Source: DXYV01 sp045543215 (GTDB taxonomy: Bacteria > Bacillota > Clostridia > Oscillospirales > Oscillospiraceae). Taken from it: a stretch of 17,716 bases of DNA. The stretch spans positions 1 through 17,716 of the forward strand of contig JAZQMD010000110.1 in assembly GCA_045543215.1 (NCBI GenBank), given 5' to 3'. The notes beneath the pieces were generated by a model. That model was not told the origin of the DNA. It was given only the letters and a program-made list of their open reading frames with translations, and searched no databases. The position numbers were made by a program, and so were the translations under genes. Shown in pieces: positions 12,462 through 17,716 of this stretch. The first letter of the stretch is position 1. Each line of letters begins with the position of its first letter.

Positions 12462-13883
12462 ATGAACAATCTGGAAAAAAGTATGGAAAAGATTGTGGCG
12501 CTCTGTAAGGGGCGGGGGTTCATTTTCTCCGGTTCAGAGATTTATGGTGGTCTAGCCAACACTTGGGACTACGGCCCTCTGGGTGTAGAGCTTAAAAATA
12601 ATGTAAAAAAGGCATGGTGGAAGAAATTTGTCCAGGAAAATCCTTATAACGTAGGGTTGGATGCAGCTATTTTGATGAATCCCCAGGTTTGGGTGGCATC
12701 CGGTCATGTGGGGGGATTTTCTGACCCTCTGATGGATTGTAAGGAGTGCAAGGAGCGTTTCCGGGCAGATAAAATCATTGAGGACTGGTGCACAGAAAAC
12801 CAGTTTGACTTGGGCCACAGCGTAGACGCTATGAGCCAGATCCAGATGAAAGAATTTGTGCAGGAGCATAGCATTCTCTGCCCCACCTGTGGCAAGCACA
12901 ACTGGACCGATATACGCCAATTTAATTTAATGTTTAAGACTTTTCAGGGTGTCACCGAGGATGCTAAAAACACAGTCTATCTTCGCCCTGAAACTGCCCA
13001 AGGCATTTTTGTAAATTTCCAAAATATTCAGCGAACTACCCGGCGCAAGCTGCCCTTTGGTGTATGCCAGGTTGGAAAATCTTTCCGTAACGAGATTACA
13101 CCAGGGAATTTTACCTTCCGCACCAGGGAGTTTGAGCAGATGGAGCTAGAGTTTTTCTGTGTCCCCGGCACTGAGCTGGAGTGGTTTGCCTATTGGAAGG
13201 ATTTCTGCCGACAATGGCTACTGGGTCTGGGTATGAAGGAGGAAAATTTGCGCCTTCGGGATCATGATCTTGAAGAGCTCTCCCACTACTCAAACGCTAC
13301 CACCGACTTTGAGTTTATTTTTCCCTTCGGCTGGGGCGAGCTATGGGGAGTGGCATCCCGTACCAATTTCGATCTAACAGCCCATCAGGATACCAGCGGT
13401 AAGGATATGACTTACTTTGACCAGGAAAAAAATCAACACTATATTCCCTATGTCATTGAACCCTCCCTGGGTGCTGACCGGGTGACATTGGCTTTCCTGG
13501 TGGATGCCTACGATGAGGAAGTTGTGGACGCGGAGAAGAACGATGTGCGCACTGTCTTACGCCTCCACCCTGCCCTGGCACCCTTTAAGTGTGCTGTTCT
13601 TCCTCTATCCAAAAAGCTGGGAGACAAGGCCAGGGAGATTCAGACCCTGTTGTCCAAATACTTTATGGTGGATTATGATGAAGCGGGATCTATCGGTAAG
13701 CGCTACCGCCGTCAGGATGAGATTGGTACACCCTACTGTATCACAGTGGATTTTCAGACTGTGGGCTCGGACACGGAGCAGGCTGATCAGGCTGTTACGG
13801 TCCGTAATCGGGACACTATGGAGCAGGTGCGTGTACCAATTGACCAGCTGGTGAACTGGCTGAATGAAAAACTGGATTATTAA
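12462..13883 (+). CDS. glyS: Glycyl-tRNA synthetase, single-chain class II
   Basis: This enzyme charges tRNA-Gly with glycine using ATP. The 473-residue protein is the homodimeric type found in eukaryotes, archaea and many Firmicutes, not the alpha2-beta2 type. Class II motifs are visible: motif 1 region WDYGPLG near the N-terminus, motif 2 with Arg209-Asn-Glu211 (SFRNEITPGNF), and motif 3 PSLGADR. Zinc-finger-like cysteines lie in the insertion (CKECKERF and CPTCGKH). A C-terminal anticodon-binding domain follows after about residue 360. ATG 12462 has GGAAAGGAA about 10 bases upstream; an in-frame ATG at 12435 lies in the leader hairpin and is less likely. The end overlaps the next gene by 20 bases. 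Confidence 0.97.
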   Translation: MNNLEKSMEKIVALCKGRGFIFSGSEIYGGLANTWDYGPLGVELKNNVKKAWWKKFVQENPYNVGLDAAILMNPQVWVASGHVGGFSDPLMDCKECKERFRADKIIEDWCTENQFDLGHSVDAMSQIQMKEFVQEHSILCPTCGKHNWTDIRQFNLMFKTFQGVTEDAKNTVYLRPETAQGIFVNFQNIQRTTRRKLPFGVCQVGKSFRNEITPGNFTFRTREFEQMELEFFCVPGTELEWFAYWKDFCRQWLLGLGMKEENLRLRDHDLEELSHYSNATTDFEFIFPFGWGELWGVASRTNFDLTAHQDTSGKDMTYFDQEKNQHYIPYVIEPSLGADRVTLAFLVDAYDEEVVDAEKNDVRTVLRLHPALAPFKCAVLPLSKKLGDKAREIQTLLSKYFMVDYDEAGSIGKRYRRQDEIGTPYCITVDFQTVGSDTEQADQAVTVRNRDTMEQVRVPIDQLVNWLNEKLDY

Positions 13884-15840
13884 ATCGGGTCTATTTGTCC
13901 ATCCCTGGCAGCGGCTGCTATGGAACCTGCTGGCCTCCCTTCTGAGCGGAGTGGTGGTTATGGTGGCTGTTCTCATTGCTACCGCCCAGAGTTTGGGTAA
14001 GGTACCTGTTCTATTAGATCAATGCACCAAGGCCGCCGCGTGGACAGTGATTTATATTGCCCTGTTGACCTTGGTTACGGGGCTTGCCATGAAACGGTTA
14101 TCACGGGGATTTTTATTTACTGCTACGGCGGCGGTATCTCTGACTCTTGCAAACCATTTTAAGATAATGGTCACCTCCACGCCCTTGGAATTGTACGAGT
14201 TGTTTCAGGTTTTTCAGCTTGGGCCTATTCTTTCCCTTAACTCCAAGTCCCTTTCTATCTCATCCTACACGGCCTTAAGCGTGCTCCTGCCTATAACTTG
14301 GTTTGTAGTCTTGCGTTTGTTGGCTAAGAGGGCTTTGGATTTAGATTGGGTATGGAGCCTGAGGGGAGCGGGAGCTGGGCTGGCGGCCTTTTTGGCATGC
14401 TTCCTCTTTTTTGCAGATCCCCTGATTTATATCCCTTTGTCCGTTCCCTTGACTACCGGGGTGTCCCAGTCCTATGTCTACCAGCAGTGCTTTGTTCCTC
14501 TAGGGTTGTGGCGATCTGTCATTTTTCGGGATACCACCATCACTGCTTATAATCAGGATGTGATGAATGATGTTCGGGAGGAGATTGATGGACTTCTTCA
14601 GGACTCGGCGGGAGATGGAGAAGCCCAGCAGACAGTTCAGCCAAATGTCATTCTTATTTTGTCAGAGTCCTTCTTCGACGCGACCAGTTTGCCTGGTGTT
14701 GAGTTTGAATCTGACCCATTAGCGGAGTTTCATGCGCTTCAGAAGGAGTCGGTGAGCGGGCGGTTTTATACCCGCTCCCTGGGCTATGGCACCTGCAATA
14801 TTGAGCTAGAGGTGCTCACAGGGGTAAATAGCCGCTTGTTGTCCTATAGCGATAACCCAATTTATTGGGAGCCAGAAAGGATTGCATCCTTTCCTACCCT
14901 ACCCTCTTTGTTTCAGGATGAGGGATACTACACCGGCTTTCTTCACATGTTCAATGACTCTATTTATAACCGCAAAGAGTTATTTTCTAATATGGGCTTT
15001 GACGATATGATTTTTCCAGAGGATATGAGGCTGGTTGATCCAGATGCCCCTGACGATGAGAAGGAATTTTGGAAGTATATGAGTCAGAAGCTGAGCGGTG
15101 GCTACTATGGAGATGCTTACCTGAGTGATATACTTATTCAGCTTTATGAGGATAAGCAGGAAGATGGGCCAGTCTTTCTTTATGCCGTTTCGATGGAGAA
15201 TCACACTCCCTATAATGCCGATAAGTACGATCAATATGATTATCCCTTTTCTGCCGACCTGTCTCAGGAGGCGACAGATACCCTTAACGCATATATCCAA
15301 GGGACGGCCAACTCCTCCAAGGCCCTCAAGCAGCTCACGAATTATTTTTCCAAGGTGGATGAACCTACCATTTTGGTATTTTTTGGCGACCATCGACCTG
15401 GTTTAGGCCTGGAATCGGGTGGATCGGTATATACTGAACTGGGGATGTTGAAGGGGGATGTGCCCGGGGCTAAGCCCGGGGAAATGCAGAAACTGCTTTC
15501 CACTGAATATCTTATCTGGGCCAATGATCCCTCATTGCTTCGCAGCCCCGTGGACGAGGAGACTCCAACTTCGTCCAACTACTTGGGGCTGGAGCTTTTA
15601 CGGATTGCCGGAATCGAATTACCTCGATTTTGGCGGCTGGTGGAGGAAATGGAGGAGAGGAGCCTGGTCTACAACTGGTCCTTCTTCGTTTCACCTCAGG
15701 AAATTCCGTCTCGAACCATACCGGGTACGGTGGATCAAGTACCCTTTACTCTTATGACCTACGCCCTTCACGATGCGCAGAAGGAGCGGTATATTACCCA
15801 ATGGTTGCGTGAAGTTGCGCAGACCGCATCGCTGGGGTAG
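13864..15840 (+). CDS. LTA synthase family membrane phosphotransferase
   Basis: The 658-residue protein has an N-terminal membrane part with about five hydrophobic helices (roughly 17-42, 56-76, 80-97, 130-153, 168-190) and a large outside sulfatase-type domain from about residue 258. Catalytic features match LtaS-like enzymes: metal-binding Glu268 (SESFFDA), nucleophile Thr310 (GYGTCNIELEVLTG), His in MENHTPY, and Asp509-His510 (GDHRPG). Such enzymes move glycerol-phosphate or related phospho-groups from lipids onto glycolipid or glycan acceptors at the outer membrane face. The acceptor here is unknown; it may not be true lipoteichoic acid. The start at 13864 lies inside the 3' end of glyS (20-base overlap), with a weak ribosome site, so translation probably depends on glyS. 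Confidence 0.9.
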   Translation: MKNWIIKSGLFVHPWQRLLWNLLASLLSGVVVMVAVLIATAQSLGKVPVLLDQCTKAAAWTVIYIALLTLVTGLAMKRLSRGFLFTATAAVSLTLANHFKIMVTSTPLELYELFQVFQLGPILSLNSKSLSISSYTALSVLLPITWFVVLRLLAKRALDLDWVWSLRGAGAGLAAFLACFLFFADPLIYIPLSVPLTTGVSQSYVYQQCFVPLGLWRSVIFRDTTITAYNQDVMNDVREEIDGLLQDSAGDGEAQQTVQPNVILILSESFFDATSLPGVEFESDPLAEFHALQKESVSGRFYTRSLGYGTCNIELEVLTGVNSRLLSYSDNPIYWEPERIASFPTLPSLFQDEGYYTGFLHMFNDSIYNRKELFSNMGFDDMIFPEDMRLVDPDAPDDEKEFWKYMSQKLSGGYYGDAYLSDILIQLYEDKQEDGPVFLYAVSMENHTPYNADKYDQYDYPFSADLSQEATDTLNAYIQGTANSSKALKQLTNYFSKVDEPTILVFFGDHRPGLGLESGGSVYTELGMLKGDVPGAKPGEMQKLLSTEYLIWANDPSLLRSPVDEETPTSSNYLGLELLRIAGIELPRFWRLVEEMEERSLVYNWSFFVSPQEIPSRTIPGTVDQVPFTLMTYALHDAQKERYITQWLREVAQTASLG

Positions 15841-15866
15841 TTCTTTAACAGGAAAGGACTGATGAT

Positions 15867-16709
15867 ATGGATGATAAGCAATTGGCTGTGACTGCCGCCA
15901 GGGCTCGACTATTGGGACTGGAGATGGTACACACCGCCGCATCAGGCCACCTGGGGGGCTCTTTCTCCTGCGTGGATGCTCTGACCGTCCTTTACCATGG
16001 GGTGATGGATGTCGATCCCACCAAGCCGGATAATCCTGCCCGGGATCGTTTTGTCCTGTCCAAGGGCCACTGTACCCCTGCACTTTATCCAACCCTGGCT
16101 TTTCGAGGATATTTTCCGGTGGAGGAGCTCAAGCAGTTCCGAGCCATTGGCGGTCATATGTCGGGGCATGCGGAGATGCATTATGTTAAGGGTGTGGACA
16201 TGTCTACCGGCTCCTTAGGGCAGGGGATTTCAGCTGCTGTGGGTATGGCGCTTGCTGGGAAGCTGGACGGCATGGCCTACCGGGTATACACCATATTGGG
16301 AGATGGCGAGGTGGAAGAGGGCCAGGTGTGGGAGGCTGCCATGTCGGCGGCTAAATTTAGCTTGGACAACCTGTGTGTAATGGTGGACGTGAATGGTCTG
16401 CAAATTGATGGAAAAACGGCTGACGTGATGCCATCTGAGCCCCTGGATGAGAAATTTTCTGCCTTTGGTTTCCATGTGATTAAGGTAGATGGGCATGACT
16501 TTACCGCCCTGTTTACTGCCTTTGAGGAGGCTAAGTCTGTAAAAGGAAAGCCTACCGCCATTTTATTTAAGACAGTGAAGGGTAAGGGAGTCTCTTTTAT
16601 GGAGAATAACGCAAGCTGGCATGGTAAGGCGCCAAATGACGAGGAATATGCCCGGGCCAAGGAGGAGTTGGAAGCTACCTTAGCTGCTTTGGAAAAGGAG
16701 GTGGAGTAG
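15867..16709 (+). CDS. Transketolase, N-terminal (thiamine diphosphate-binding) subunit
   Basis: Transketolase moves two-carbon units between sugar phosphates in the non-oxidative pentose phosphate pathway. In this organism it is split into two genes. This 280-residue half carries the thiamine diphosphate and metal site: the GDGE motif at 145-148, followed by DVNG about 30 residues on. Active-site histidines are seen in SGHLGG and SKGHCTPALY. The ATG at 15867 follows GGAAAGGA (15851-15858) by 8 bases. The gene begins 26 bases after the preceding membrane enzyme and ends one base before the C-terminal half. A related pyruvate-type dehydrogenase is excluded by the transketolase-specific GHMSGH stretch. 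Confidence 0.95.
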   Translation: MDDKQLAVTAARARLLGLEMVHTAASGHLGGSFSCVDALTVLYHGVMDVDPTKPDNPARDRFVLSKGHCTPALYPTLAFRGYFPVEELKQFRAIGGHMSGHAEMHYVKGVDMSTGSLGQGISAAVGMALAGKLDGMAYRVYTILGDGEVEEGQVWEAAMSAAKFSLDNLCVMVDVNGLQIDGKTADVMPSEPLDEKFSAFGFHVIKVDGHDFTALFTAFEEAKSVKGKPTAILFKTVKGKGVSFMENNASWHGKAPNDEEYARAKEELEATLAALEKEVE

Positions 16710-16710
16710 C

Positions 16711-17658
16711 ATGGCTGAGCATATCGCTACTCGGGCCGCGTATGGGGAGGCCCTGGCTCAGCTTGGGAAGGAGTATCCTAATCTCGTGGTGTTGGATGCA
16801 GATTTGTCTGGTTCCACCATGTCCAAAAAATTTGCTGACCAATACCCAAACCGCTTTTTTAATCTGGGTATTGCAGAGGCGAATATGACTGGTGTAGCTG
16901 CTGGTCTGGCTACCTGTGGAAAGGTGGTTTTTACTAATACTTTTGCCATGTTTGCTACTGGCCGGGCCTTTGAGCAGGTTCGCAATTCGGTGGCGTATCC
17001 CCGGCTAAATGTGAAGATTGTGGGCTCTCATGGTGGTCTGTCCGTGGGTGAGGATGGGGCGACACATCAGTGTATCGAGGACTTTGCCCTCATGCGGGCC
17101 ATTCCCGGTATGGTAGTGCTCTGTCCCTGCGATGGAAACGAGATGCGTCAGACCGTCAGGGCTCTGCTGGAGTATGACGGTCCTGCCTATTTACGCCTGG
17201 GACGTCTGGCAGTGGATTCGATCACCCATCAGATTCCCAATTACCGCTTTGAGATCGGTAAAGGAGTCACCTTGCGCTCTGGGAAGGATGTGACCATCGT
17301 GGCCACCGGTATGATGGTGCAAATGGCGATGGAGGCTGCCCAAATATTATTTGGAGAGGGAATTGATGCCCGAGTACTGGATTTCCACACGCTCAAGCCT
17401 ATTGATGCAGATATGCTTGTCAAGGCTGCCCGGGAGACGGGAGCTCTGGTTACCACTGAGGAGCATAATGTAATTGGTGGCTTGGGGGAGGCGGTTTGTG
17501 CCTGCTTGGCGGAGGTGTGTCCTGTCCCTGTAGTTCGTCATGGGGTTAACGATGAGTTTGGAGGCTCCGGTGCAGCCAGGCAGGTTTTGGAGGCCTATGG
17601 ACTCACTCCAGACGGAATTGTTGAGGCGACTAAAAAGGTGCTTAGTCTAAAGAAATGA
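16711..17658 (+). CDS. Transketolase, C-terminal (pyrimidine-binding) subunit
   Basis: This 315-residue half completes the split transketolase. It carries the pyrimidine-binding domain with the catalytic Glu56 (NLGIAEANMTG), which activates thiamine diphosphate held by the partner chain. The C-terminal domain contains VLDFHTLKPIDAD and EEHNVIGGLG motifs, shared with 1-deoxyxylulose-5-phosphate synthase and pyruvate dehydrogenase beta. The split pair and its length favour transketolase over DXS, which is a single chain. AAGGAGGTG (16695-16703), one of the strongest ribosome sites here, lies within the end of the upstream gene, and the two frames are one base apart, which suits matched amounts of both chains. 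The last gene in the window; no terminator is seen in the 58 bases after it. Confidence 0.95.
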   Translation: MAEHIATRAAYGEALAQLGKEYPNLVVLDADLSGSTMSKKFADQYPNRFFNLGIAEANMTGVAAGLATCGKVVFTNTFAMFATGRAFEQVRNSVAYPRLNVKIVGSHGGLSVGEDGATHQCIEDFALMRAIPGMVVLCPCDGNEMRQTVRALLEYDGPAYLRLGRLAVDSITHQIPNYRFEIGKGVTLRSGKDVTIVATGMMVQMAMEAAQILFGEGIDARVLDFHTLKPIDADMLVKAARETGALVTTEEHNVIGGLGEAVCACLAEVCPVPVVRHGVNDEFGGSGAARQVLEAYGLTPDGIVEATKKVLSLKK

Positions 17659-17716
17659 TGTAAAACCCCGTCTCAGCCTATGAAGTCGGATCGTAGCCAT
17701 GTCGTTCTGTGAGCCA

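Noticed and set aside
15462..15482. GC-rich short repeat GCCCGGGGCTAAGCCCGGGG in the LTA-synthase-like gene
   Set aside because: It can be read as a tandem repeat or a weak stem, but it lies within a continuous coding frame between catalytic motif and C-terminus, and no regulatory role is suggested.
17659..17716. Search for a terminator or RNA gene after the last transketolase gene
   Set aside because: The 58 bases show no stable hairpin with a T-run and no tRNA-like arms; any terminator would be beyond the window.
1..17716. CRISPR arrays, insertion sequences, tRNA or rRNA genes, attachment sites
   Set aside because: No regularly spaced repeats, transposase or integrase motifs, terminal repeats or cloverleaf-like segments were found by reading both strands.

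Overview
The window looks like a chromosomal housekeeping region of a low-to-mid GC, probably anaerobic, Gram-positive bacterium of the Clostridia (Oscillospiraceae-like, my inference). The signs are an N-terminally extended L27 with its Prp protease, an L21 leader, a LexA box of Bacillus type, RNase M5, split transketolase, a single-chain glycyl-tRNA synthetase, an LTA-synthase-like protein and strong AGGAGG ribosome binding sites. I see no phage, transposase, CRISPR array, rRNA or tRNA gene.

Layout. A MarR-type regulator gene runs off the left edge on the minus strand (1-312) and is divergent from lexA (523-1122). Their shared spacer holds two back-to-back sigma-A promoters, a palindrome that may be the MarR operator, and a LexA box overlapping the lexA -35. 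A monocistronic F420 ligase-like gene of unknown role follows with its own promoter. Next comes the rplU-prp-rpmA ribosomal operon (L21, L27 protease, L27), with an L21 leader at its front and a strong terminator at its end. A spacer with a candidate short leader peptide and a GC hairpin separates this from obgE. Then obgE, mnmA and mnmG (ribosome assembly GTPase and the two halves of wobble-uridine modification) run in one direction, followed by a small XRE regulator overlapping comEC, then holA and rnmV. That series ends at a 17-bp perfect hairpin.

An AT-rich island (about 11850-12400) breaks the plus-strand series. It holds one minus-strand gene, a short DUF1413-like protein with a ribbon-helix-helix-like start, and a large inverted repeat in front of it. 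A new promoter then starts glyS, which overlaps an LTA-synthase-family gene, followed by a split transketolase pair (N and C halves). The last 58 bases hold no recognisable gene.

The genes mainly serve translation (L21, L27, Prp, Obg, MnmA, MnmG, GlyRS, RNase M5), DNA maintenance (LexA, HolA, ComEC), envelope assembly and central carbon metabolism. No striking new multi-gene system is evident. The best leads are regulatory and small-gene features: the obgE leader, the DUF1413 gene and its inverted repeat, the orphan F420 ligase-like gene, and the XRE-comEC overlap.
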